The notes below the pieces were generated by a model. That model searched no databases, was not told the origin of the DNA, and saw nothing but the letters and a program-made list of their open reading frames with translations. Positions 1 through 9,037 of a stretch of DNA of 64,000 nucleotides are shown in pieces (within the stretch, counting starts at the first letter, position 1; every line of letters starts with the position of its first letter). The translations under genes and the position numbers were made by a program. Location: assembly GCA_011503125.2 (NCBI GenBank), contig WWBZ02000001.1:2542001-2606000 (forward strand). The letters are read 5' to 3'. The DNA comes from Botryosphaeria dothidea. Lineage: Eukaryota; Ascomycota; Dothideomycetes; Botryosphaeriales; Botryosphaeriaceae.

Positions 1-929
1 AAGATAGCCCTGGGCACCATGTCAGGCCTGTTCATAGGGTTTTCGTTCTTCGATGCGGACCATTCGATCCAAGGCACGGAGAGCGTGATATTCAGCGTGT
101 TCACCGTCTCCTCGATTCTCGCGACGCTGGCTCAACAGGTAGACTGCCGTTTCCCGTCCTCATGACCGTATCGACGCTGACGAGGAAGCAGGTGTTTCCA
201 ATGTTCGTCTCGCAGCGCTCTCTCTACGAGATCCGAGAGCGCCCGGCGAAGGCGTACTCGTGGAAGGCGTTCCTCATCGCCAACGTCATCGTCGAGGTCC
301 CGTACCAGATCTTCGCCGCCATCCTCGTCCACGCGAGCTTCTTCTACGCCGTGAACGGCGTCGAGTCGTCCGTGCGGCAGCTCACGGTGCTCGTCTTCGT
401 CGTCGAGTTCTTCATCTACGCCTCCTCGTTCGCCCACCTCATCATCGCCATCATGCCCGACGCCGAGTCGGCCAGCCACGTCGACGTGCTCCTGTTCTCG
501 CTCATCCTCGCCTTCAACGGCGTCATGCAGCCGCCGAACGCCCTGCCCGGCTTCTGGAAGTTCATGTGGCGCGTCTCGCCGCTGACCTACTGGATCTCGG
601 GCGTCGTCAGCACCGTCACGCACGGCCGTCAGATCGAATGCGCGCGGTCGGAGCTGGCCGTGTTCGACCCGCCGGCGGGCCAGGCGTGCGGGCAGTACCT
701 GGCGTCCTACATGCGGCAGAGTTCGGGTCAGCTGGTCAACCCGAACGACACGGCCGGCTGCCAGTACTGCGGCTTCTCGGTTGCGGATCAGTACATCGCC
801 GGGTTCAGGATCGATTGGGGCGACAGGTGGCGCGACTTTGGGATTGTCTGGGTGTACATCGGGTTCAACATTGCCATGGCGACGTTCTTGTACTACCTTT
901 TCCGAGTCAAGAAATGGCGGCGCAGTTAG
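1..929 (+). CDS. PDR-type ABC transporter, C-terminal part (5' end outside window)
   Basis: This is the last membrane half of a pleiotropic-drug-resistance (CDR/PDR, ABCG full-size) exporter of the plasma membrane. The family pumps out drugs, lipids and xenobiotics. The gene enters the window already open, in frame from base 1. An intron at 139-191 (53 bp, GTAGAC...GCTGAC...CAG) joins ...ILATLAQQ to VFPMFVSQRSLYE, and removing it bypasses an in-frame TGA. Exon 2 is 192-929. Family hallmarks are the RSLYEIRERPAKAYSW segment, about four hydrophobic membrane segments, the cysteine-bearing last external loop (GCQYCGFS) and a basic end KKWRRS. The ATPase domains lie upstream of the window, so substrate class cannot be judged. 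Confidence 0.93.
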   Translation, partial: DSPGHHVRPVHRVFVLRCGPFDPRHGERDIQRVHRLLDSRDAGSTGRLPFPVLMTVSTLTRKQVFPMFVSQRSLYEIRERPAKAYSWKAFLIANVIVEVPYQIFAAILVHASFFYAVNGVESSVRQLTVLVFVVEFFIYASSFAHLIIAIMPDAESASHVDVLLFSLILAFNGVMQPPNALPGFWKFMWRVSPLTYWISGVVSTVTHGRQIECARSELAVFDPPAGQACGQYLASYMRQSSGQLVNPNDTAGCQYCGFSVADQYIAGFRIDWGDRWRDFGIVWVYIGFNIAMATFLYYLFRVKKWRRS

Positions 930-2472
930 ACACGGCCAGGGGATTTTTCGAGAACCTCAGAGCTGGCCCTATATGTTTCTGCGACTGAGTGTTCGCTCGA
1001 GGAGATCACCTCCATCAGCAGCTTCTCGCCCGTACTTCTCTCCCAAGAAGGTCGACTTGAGTCTCCATCATGAGAAGAAAAGTATCAAGGATAGAGAAGA
1101 GAGCAAACACGTTGTTCTATAGTCGGATTCTGGCGTAATTTAATATAGACATATGCAATAGCTTTAAACCTGAACTTGAGTTAAATTGTAAGAGACTGTA
1201 CGGTTTACGTAAGGCAAGCCCGCACGAGGTGTCTATATACGTAGAAATGCGTGTTGCGTAGCCACTTGATCACGTGAGTTCGTGAGCCGTAGTTACTCTA
1301 GACGGAAAGCCGTAATATATATCTTTGAAGGAGTAGAATAAGTCATATATTTGATTTTGAATACTTGTTATATTATTAGTATTTTGTAAGCTTTGTTATG
1401 CTCGCTACTACTCCAATGATCAGCAATTTCTCATCCAAGAGTCGGACACTGTGGCACTGGTGTTTCGAGATACTAAGCGGGCACTCTGCACGCTTACACC
1501 AGGAAGGATAGCGTGGAGAATCCCGAGAGAAATGCAGGGGACATGGCACTCGTTGGCAAAATTTGGAAATGTTGAGCAATCGCTAGTACGTGTTGAAAAC
1601 GGCGTAGGTATTCCTCACTTGATAGAGCTTATACCAGCGACTAATCCGCAAAAAAGCTTGGAAGCAGCAGCTGATCCAGGCCCATCTGCCTTGATCAACG
1701 CGGCCAAAGTGAGCATCAGTTCTTGGGCACTCCCCGTGCGAAACTCTTCACCTACTATAGAGCAACTTCAACACCATCTCCTCAGGAAGCATCACAAATA
1801 CATCCAAAAAGATTCTAACCACCAATCTCCTTCGCCCCCGGCTACATCCCATGAGCGGCTCGCAGAGCCAGCCCTTAATCACGCGGAAAAATAGCTAAAA
1901 GTAGATAAAACGATTGCAGAGGAAATACTTGCGGCGTCTTCGAGTAACGTTAAAAAGATTGACCAAGAGGACGACGGTGTAGAGAGCTTTGAAGAATAAT
2001 CGCAACATTTAAGGGCTGGACCCCTTGATGCGTACGAAAAAGAAGACGACGATGAGTAGGTGGAGGAGTGATAAGCTACGAGGGAAAGTAGAAATGGCGG
2101 GACTGAGTTCAAGATGGCAGAGAAATGATTAATGGAACCCAGCCAGCACTAGAAAATAGGTATTTAGACGAAATGCTCTTAATTCAAGTGCGTCTGAGAG
2201 AACAATTTTGAACGGGATCGAAGACAACGGACGTACCAATTGAGCACCACTTCCACCTGAAGATTTCCTAATAAATGTCATGTGGCTAGAAATAGTATGT
2301 GAATTGTGTCTCTGGAGCACTTAACAACCTGATGCATATAATATAGGGGATTTGATTTATAAACTATGCTGGCGGGTCAAATTCCAACGCTCAAACATTC
2401 AGCACTCTTAATCATCCTCTACTAGAGAGTAGATCTACACTCTTATACCAAGCAACCATTAGAGAAGCCAAG
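930..2472. other. AT-rich intergenic stretch, no supported gene
   Basis: About 1.5 kb after the transporter with no gene I can support. It is clearly richer in A/T than the neighbouring coding DNA, especially 1140-1400. The longest open frame (1451-1894, plus strand) has no recognisable motif and no convincing start context. It could be a decayed mobile element or mutated gene relic, but I see no terminal repeats or transposase motifs. Confidence 0.5.
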
Positions 2473-3413
2473 ATGGCAGACGAAACACCCAGATAGATAT
2501 CCTGAAGTGGTCATCGAGATTGTCGCCGACGATGTTCTGATGCAATTGCCCGAGCTGCCTTCGGACCTCGACAATGCAGTGGACTCCGCCATGGATACCC
2601 TGCACAGCTTTGTTGGACAAAAAGATACTCGTGAGGCTCTGGGAACTCAAGTAGAGACACAATTTGAGATCACTTTTATCGTGTGACCACCGCCACCGCT
2701 GAACGATCCTGTTGCCACACCGTCGGATCGCTTCAAGTCTTCGCGCAAATGGCCGAAGCCGTTCGGGATCTCTACAAACACGACAGATACTTCCCAATTC
2801 GCGGAAAGATGAAGGTACTGGGAAAAGCTCCTGAAGAATACGTTGCATCAAATGAGGAAGTTACGAGCACACTGACCATCAGCGTAGACTTGGCTGAAGA
2901 GACTGCCGTTTACGAGACGCGCGCTGGCTATACCAAGACTTGGAGGTTCTACATCTCATGCAAGAACAGTCAAGACTCGTGTGTCAACCAGAACATAGAG
3001 AAGACCATTATTAGATTCGTCGTGGCAGCGGAGGGTGTTTGGAAGTATGGCTTTCCAGAAGGCGGATTCGGCTTTTTCTGGATCGCTTCGATTGCCAGTG
3101 AGTACCATCCATCTTAATATGGAGCATGTTTGAATAGACTAATGGTGGCTCAGCCGTGCATCACCTCATCTCGGGTCTGGAGTGGAGTCAGCCTCTGGGG
3201 CCAGTCATGGGCATTGGTTGCAAGGTGATTGATGATGCAATACTGGACTGTTCGGAGTATGTGCTCCAATTTGCGAGAATCACAACCTCGTACGTGCCCG
3301 TCAACCCGGGCACCTTTTGCAGCGATTGTGGCCGAGATGTCTTTTTTTTTTTGGAGTGCTTGCATATACTCCTTCCCCTCCATCTAACTGCTGCAGTAGT
3401 AAACCCAGTGTAG
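2473..3413 (+). pseudogene. Unknown protein gene, probably disrupted in its 5' part
   Basis: I do not recognise the family. Protein-like sequence runs in frame 2 from about 2486 (RYPEVVIEIVADD...) to a TGA at 2684-2686. It continues past that stop (PPPPLNDPVATPSDRFK), then moves to frame 1 from about 2735 (FAQMAEAVRDLYKHDRYF...). The 3' part is well formed. A 56-bp intron at 3098-3153 (GTGAGT...ACTAAT...CAG) joins WIASIA to TVHHLISGLEWSQP, ending at a stop at 3411-3413. The upstream ATG at 2473 opens only seven codons before a stop. I found no GT/AG pair that repairs the upstream frame change and stop, so either a small frameshift plus nonsense change has occurred or an unusual intron is missed. 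No signal peptide or membrane segment is obvious. Confidence 0.45.
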
Positions 3414-3862
3414 TCCTTCACTACTCGTTGATGAATCGACAAAATGAAGCTTACTATCTTTGTCTACCAAGAGAGTGTCCATGGTGATACCTTCCATAAA
3501 AACAGGAATTCAGCCTTGCCGGCACAGGTTTTTGAAACTGATATAGAGGTGTCGTCATCTTTTATCCGCATTCTGCGGGCCGTGAATAGGGGCTGGTATG
3601 ATTTAATGGACTTTGCAAGATGTAATTTTGGGCTATATATTTACTCTATGACCATTATCCCGCAAGCCCAGTCATAGAGGAGCCTTCGAGGCCTTTATCA
3701 ATCAAATTAACAGTTACAGACCGAGAAAGATTCTTTGGCGCCTCAATGGATGGAGAGCTGGTGAGTTCAAACAATCACTTGAGCTTCAATCAGTCCGTTG
3801 TCTCAAATACAAGGCATACACTAGACTTACCCTGGTTTTTCTTCCATGCTGCCTTTACTGGC
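3414..3862. other. Intergenic, nothing recognised
   Basis: A plus-strand open frame of 77 codons starts at 3444 (MKLTIFVYQ...), but it has no family resemblance, splice partners or codon pattern that supports it. Confidence 0.4.
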
Positions 3863-4273
3863 TCAACAGCTGACAGTCTTCTTAACCGTGCAAGCACCGA
3901 CTGTGCCACCCTTCGGGGGAGCATAGACAATGCTCTTAAGCTGGTCTCCTATCTTCCCATTGTCGGTGGCTCTCCAGATGGCGAGGTCACCTTCGGCGAG
4001 TATGCCTAGGCCGGATCCGTCGCAAGAGGCTTGCGCGTTCGGGGAGTCCGCAGCGGCAAAAACAGGCTCCCTATGCCAACCGCAACCGTCTCTGCCGACG
4101 AGACTTTGTCCATCGACGCGTGTCTGGCCCAAAAGATCACACGCGATCTTAAGGGCATCCTCGGCGCTGCTGGCGCAAACTTGTTGGACGGGGCAGGAGA
4201 GCTGCAGGCAGGCGAGAATGGTGGAGGGTGCTGCTAGAAGCACCAGAAAGAGAGAGGTCAACGAGCGTGTCAT
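3863..4273 (-). CDS. Small secreted cysteine-rich protein (effector candidate)
   Basis: A 136-residue protein from the ATG at 4273-4271. The start was chosen because it gives a clean signal peptide: MTRS, a hydrophobic core LTSLFLVLLAAP, and a likely cut after STILA (residue 21). An in-frame ATG twelve codons upstream would spoil this. The mature part of about 115 residues has eight cysteines, four of them in the first 25 residues (CLQLSCPVQQVC...IAC) and a C-terminal pair GAC...SC, which suggests disulphide bonds. No intron is needed. Size, secretion and cysteine content are typical of fungal small secreted proteins, many of which act on hosts or competing microbes. I match it to no named family. 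It sits alone in gene-poor sequence, a common setting for such genes. Confidence 0.7.
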   Translation of the reverse strand: MTRSLTSLFLVLLAAPSTILACLQLSCPVQQVCASSAEDALKIACDLLGQTRVDGQSLVGRDGCGWHREPVFAAADSPNAQASCDGSGLGILAEGDLAIWRATDNGKIGDQLKSIVYAPPKGGTVGACTVKKTVSC

Positions 4274-5131
4274 TTTGCAGGCAGTAGAGCTCCAAATGAA
4301 AGAGGGCATGCAACTTCAAGTTTTCAAGAGTTCGAAATGTATAGCACGAGGACGACCGTGCAGTCAATTTATCTATTAAGGCCGAGATCAGGCATCCAGC
4401 TACAGAGTCAGCGCTTGGCCAATGTGTCCGCAAGGCCTTCCCGTAAATAGGAGAATCAAGGGAGATCTACCCGACATCTTCGTACTCGGTCGTACTTGAT
4501 GCGAGCTTTGGCTGACCCGTGGCTCTTTAATGGTGTGTTCGTATGAGCGATATAGGCCTTGTCCCTTTTTGCTTGCTCGGGGTTGGATATAGGCGCGCTA
4601 ACTGCTTGGCAAAGTATCCAAGATAGATAGCCTGGAAGCCTTAGTTGAGGGGACTTATTTCCGCGGTCAATGTCTCCGCCAAGAGCTAGCCCGACGACCG
4701 CTGCACTCTGTGCGACCCGGGCACAAGGCCAAGCTACCTTCGCAATGAGCAATTCACCTAATTCATTGCTATCAGAACTACTTTTATAGGGTTGGGGCCT
4801 CAAACAAAAAGGGGAAACTCAAAGGACACAAATTTTGCAACGAGGCATTATGTGTAAATCGCGCGTAATCCGCTAGTGATGACTCCATCTCGTCGTTGTT
4901 CACAAAGGATCCAGTCCATTATCAGGAGAATCAGATCAACCTATTATCATCTTGAAGTCTTTTTCTAGCCTTTTTACATAGGTCATATATGTGTGAGCAG
5001 AAGGGTGATGGAAACGTCGTGTACTGCTATCCCGTTACATGGTTCGGTTCTTGAAGAGAGAAAAAAATGAGCCATGTAATGAGCCATGTAAAAGAAATTC
5101 TATTACTTTCTAACTACTACTCTTAGTTAGG
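4274..5131. other. Intergenic, short tandem repeat only
   Basis: No gene seen. Two adjoining copies of ATGAGCCATGTA lie at 5068-5090. The minus-strand open frame 4456-4803 has no family match or start context. Confidence 0.4.
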
Positions 5132-5140
5132 AAAAAAAAA
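5132..5140 (-). terminator. Pol III terminator of tRNA-Asp (T9)
   Basis: On the minus strand a run of nine T residues begins five bases after the discriminator base of the tRNA. This is the normal RNA polymerase III stop signal and it supports the tRNA gene being transcribed. Confidence 0.8.
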
Positions 5141-5161
5141 TTAATCTCTCCGACGGGGAAT

Positions 5162-5214
5162 CTGTTTGATATTAGTGACGTTGTAAACTGTGAGATTCGA
5201 ACGTGTAATCTTAC
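5162..5214 (-). other. 53-nt spliceosomal-type intron in the tRNA T-loop
   Basis: It starts GTAAG, has ACTAAT about ten bases before the end, and ends in AAACAG. Its length and signals match the protein-gene introns in this window (for example 139-191, also 53 bp). It splits the T-loop and therefore the B-box promoter of the tRNA, yet contains its own B-box-like GTTCGAATC at 5202-5194. I see no obvious bulge-helix-bulge across the borders. Confidence 0.65.
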
Positions 5215-5233
5215 CGAACCCCGGTCTCCCGCG

Positions 5234-5276
5234 CTTGTAACGATACTCTTGTTGTGGCAATTTGCCAAGGTGGCAG
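5234..5276 (-). other. Canonical tRNA intron (position 37/38)
   Basis: 43 nt lie between A37 (5277) and C38 (5233), the universal site cut by the eukaryotic tRNA-splicing endonuclease. It contains a small hairpin TGGCA-AAT-TGCCA near its 5' end. Confidence 0.8.
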
Positions 5277-5313
5277 TGACAAGCGGAAATCATGACCACT
5301 AGACCATCGAAGA

Positions 5314-7307
5314 TATAGGAGCGAGGCTCCTGATGGCTTCTTGAAAAGAGCAGCTCTTTGTAAAACTATATCGTAAAACAAAATTTGGAAAGCACGACCG
5401 TGAGCATCCATATCAAACCGCTCGAAAACTGGAGGTGAGTGGTCGAGCGCTTCGGCTACCTATCCCAGAAGCCCAAAGACCTCCCTCTGACCATCAACGA
5501 AGCCCTGAGAACCTGTATGCGGCTTACCTCTACAGCGAGGTTCGGGCTACACTGTGAAGGCAGCCCTTAGCTTCGCAAAATAGTACCCGAAAGGTTTCCC
5601 AGTCTCAAGACCCACAAGTATACGCCCACGTCCACTTGGCGTGTAACCTCCGTACAAACGCCCGAAACGAAGTAAAGACGCCTCACGGGGCCGAAAAAAA
5701 GAACTAGAGTAAGCAATGTAAGCGCGCCAAAATGAGGCACATCCTATCTACGGACATACGGCCACCACATGTCCGCGACATACAACACTCAAATGCCTAT
5801 ACCTATCTTATTGGCCAGGACTCCTATCTGACAGGCATCAAGCCGCGTTCTCGCCGCTTCAGCATGCCCTAGAAAACGCGCACGCGACGACGCCCCTCTA
5901 ACCGATATGCTCCGTGCCGAATCGGGCACAATTCCATTGCCAACGTAAAGCAGCATGCAATCATCACCGGCATCAGCATGCATTGTGCCTGCGCGGCACA
6001 CTCAACTCTCTGTGCGTATGGTCATAACTGCACGAGACAGAGGGCATAATTTGTGTATCAGCATTCGCGAGATAAGAAGAAGATATCGAATGATCTTGAC
6101 TTTTTTCCCCGCTCCAAGTCGGCAAGACTTGTAGGATATTTGAATAGCGGCCAAAAATACGTGAATGCAGATGCTGGCTCGGCATTTGATGAGGGACTCA
6201 AGATTCCTTGTGACAATGTCGACAGGTTGGGAAACGTGGTGGGCCACAGAAGACATCGCTTATAGACTTTTTGACATTCGACCGCAAGTGCAAGGTTCGA
6301 CCTTGAGCAGCTACAAGAAGAAGGCACTTATATCAAATACAACCCTGACATATTATTTTTTGTCCGAATATCTGCTTCAGCTCTTGAGGCCGCGTAATTC
6401 AGTGTCGTTGCAAAAGCAGTGGACATATGATCAGGCAGTCGCCATCCTTCCAACAAGTGTCCCTCAGCAACAACCAGAACAACCCACCAGCAGCACCACC
6501 ACAACCCCAGCCGTCTCCCCGAGACATCTCTGACCACCTCAACATCAGCTCAAGCATACCAAAACCCTACGGCACCGCGGGGCATCTTCCGCTGCCAAAC
6601 ACCCAAAATCGGACCGAGGCAGGCACTTTGATCACATCCGACAAGGCAACCAGCAGCAGATCATCAAACCCGCACTCATCACGTTTCTTCTCACTGATAT
6701 TAATTCATGATCTACGAAGCTTGCAAACGTCGATCACTATATTTTTTTTGCTATGCCCTCCGACCTGCTTTGCCATCATCATCATTCCGTCAATCCCAAC
6801 CTCATCGGATTCTCTGAAACTCGGGTGTTAAAACATCCCAAAACCCACCCAGTTCGCAGATCTCCTCAGTTCATTCCATGCTTCCTGACAAGTTTTTCCT
6901 CTCTTCCTTCAACAGGGCAGGAGAGCGAGGGAGCAAATGAAATCGTAAACGTGGACGTCGATCCCCGAGTCTTCTCTCCCTGTCTTTTTTATGTGGTGTC
7001 GTGAGGAGCCACCAAGGCCGTGAACGGAAAGGGTGAGGAAAAGAGAGAATTATGAGTACGGGAAAGTTAGGATTCGACACCCAGGGTATCATCAAGAGAA
7101 ACAAAAAGAGCAAATCCCCAGCGCCATAGCTGAAAAACGAAAGAAAAAGAGATATCCACCCCGATGTATCGACAGGACAAAACCTCGCCGCTCTAGGCGT
7201 CCAATCCGGACATGTCACCGCTGTGCCACGGGGACAAGACACGGAGCGAGGCGTACCGTACCCGGCATTCCCCACAAAAATGTGCTCGGGACGTTGAAGA
7301 TTCTCCA
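5314..7307. other. 2 kb without a supported gene
   Basis: Several short open frames on both strands lack recognisable motifs or splice partners. 5440-5690 on the plus strand has a weakly protein-like frame with stops, possibly an old coding remnant. 6430-6850 is C/A- and C/T-rich low-complexity sequence. The last few hundred bases are the 3' flank of the rhodopsin-like gene. Confidence 0.4.
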
Positions 7308-9037
7308 CTAATCACCCACCACAAGTCTCGGCGGAGAAGGCGGGTTGCTGCCATCTTGACTCTTTGGATGCGTTTCCTGCGCTGCGACCGGCGCTGCTGA
7401 CGATGCGGCAGCAGCTCCGTCAAGCCTTGCCTCTTCATTGATTGCTGTATCCCAGCGTTCCGGTCTCAGGAGAGCTCGTTCTAGTTCCATAAGCTCTGCC
7501 GCATCCTTGTGCGCGTTGTCCAAGCCGAGCCTCGAGGGGTCAATCTCCGCATAGGCATCCTTGAAAGCCTGCGCACTGGTTTTCTTGTCCTCCTTGTATT
7601 TGGCCACCTCATCGTCTTCCTCTTCCTCCTCAGCAACGCTCCCGCCCAAATCTATACCAAAGTCCCAAGGTTCGACGGCCAGAGCCTCCTGGTCTGCGCG
7701 GCCGTATATCTCGTGGTTATGCGGATAGGTCTTGAGCAGCAGGTTGTCAGAGCGGGTTGCCGAACTGCGGCTGCTATCCAGGGTGCTGGCCGCGCCGGTG
7801 GTGGGAGCGCCGCTGTGGCGACGGTTTGCGCCGTCGACGGAGCCGCGAATCGTCCCAACGTGGCTGTCGGACCGGCGCCATACCTTGCCATTGGGCGTCG
7901 CGGCGGATGGAGGAGGCGGAGAAATGGGCGAGCCATTGAGTGTATTGGGTTGAATAGAGTGGCGAGCCCGAGCAGTGCGGTTTGTGTGGTAGGTGAAATG
8001 CGTTCCGTTCTGCGTGTTGGTGCCGGTGTTCGAAGACCGCCCATCGAAGGATCGGAGATTGAAGAGGCGGCGGAGAAGAGTCCACGTGTAGGGAAGATTA
8101 GCCACGAGGAGAGATGTGCTGCTTTCTCGGGTGTACCAATACGTCCAGGCCGTGCCGTAAGGGTTTGAGAACGAGTAGTATTTGTTCAAGATCGACGCCA
8201 GGATGACGAAAACTCCCAAACCGAAGATGAGGCTGAGAACAAGTTTTCTGTGTAATGGTAATCGGCTCCGGATGATCATTTGCAGCGCAAGGACGAGGAG
8301 AAACAGGTCCGAGGATATGTTGAAGACGGCATTCGTGATAAGGTGGTTCGTGGCAGCGTTGCATTGCGGATTAGGCGTCGGGACGGCCCAGTAGTTGTGG
8401 AACGGCCGGCACCAGACGCCAAAATAGAATATCTCCATAAACATGAAACCAAACGTTACGTAGACGGCGAGAATTTTTACTGCGATGTTTTCCTTGAGGG
8501 CAACACTGAAACGACAAAGTCAGTATGGTGACATTGGCGCCAAGAAAAGAGCGAAAACATACGTTAAGCGGTAGTACATGATCAGAAGACACGCCTACAC
8601 CGCGGTTAGCCTGATGTTCTCACCGCCGGAAGGAGTAGCAGTCATCCGTGAAAGAATTCCAGACTTCTTGCTTCGATGAAAGCTCCAGCTCAGCATGTGG
8701 TACGACGTACCTTTACCGCCCAGACTGTCACACATTGACATTGCTCGACCACGAGTACCAACTTGCTCCCGAACCTCCGCTCGGAGATGTCGTCCGCAGT
8801 GAGAGAATCTAAATCGAATCCAGGAGGTAGTAGGTTGCTCTCGGTAAAAGCGACGATATTAATAGTGACGATTAAGGTGGTGTACGAGCAGATAGCGCAA
8901 GCCATAAGCCAGTCATCAACCTGGAGCTTCCGCACGTCGCCACGAAAGAGGAGGATGCGCGAGGCAAAGCGGGCGCAGGCCACGAAGACGACGAGAGAGT
9001 ACCAGATCCATGACTCCTCCTTGAGCGGGAGGCCCAT
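7308..9037 (-). CDS. PTH11/rhodopsin-like seven-helix integral membrane protein
   Basis: Exons on the minus strand are 9037-8711, 8594-8563 and 8505-7308, in phase, giving 518 residues from ATG 9037. The family (fungal rhodopsin-type domain, related to PTH11-like receptors) is thought to sense extracellular or surface signals. The ligand here is unknown. About seven hydrophobic segments fill residues 10-270. Family motifs are LQVDDWLM in the first loop, FGVWCRPFHNYWAVP...QC, then NISSDLFLLVLALQMI...RLPLHRKLVLSLIFGLGVFVILASILNKYYSF and YTRESSTSLLVANLPYTWTLLRRLF. The C-terminal 240 residues are soluble and low complexity, with Ser/Thr/Asn-rich and acidic (VAEEEEEDDE) stretches likely to be regulatory. 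Introns are 116 and 57 nt, and exon 2 is only 32 nt. Confidence 0.88.

Larger units (their letters stand above)
5146..5313 (-). tRNA. tRNA-Asp(GUC) with two intervening sequences
   Basis: The gene runs 5313 to 5146 (168 nt). Acceptor 5313-5307 (TCTTCGA) pairs with 5153-5147 (TCGGAGA, one T.G pair). The discriminator is G5146, as in eukaryotic tRNA-Asp. The A box TGGTCTAGTGG follows. Anticodon stem 5287-5283 pairs with 5232-5228, and the loop is TTGTCAC with anticodon GTC at 5280-5278. T stem 5223-5219 (CGGGG) pairs with 5158-5154 (CCCCG). The stems close only if two insertions are removed: 5276-5234 (43 nt, after position 37) and 5214-5162 (53 nt, in the T-loop between 57 and 58). What remains is 72 nt with T-loop TTCGATT, the expected length and loop. 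A T9 terminator follows at once. The alternative is a tRNA pseudogene hit by an insertion, but every paired base is intact. Confidence 0.85.

Noticed and set aside
3863..4273. Match of the small secreted protein to killer-toxin KP4 or CFEM families
   Set aside because: Cysteine count is similar, but spacing and the conserved segments of those families are not present.
4456..4803. Minus-strand 115-codon frame
   Set aside because: No motif, no start context, and stands alone in non-coding sequence.
5162..5214. T-loop insertion as a bulge-helix-bulge intron cut by the tRNA endonuclease
   Set aside because: I found no pairing across the two borders that would form the motif, while mRNA-type splice signals are all present. 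A folding program should confirm.
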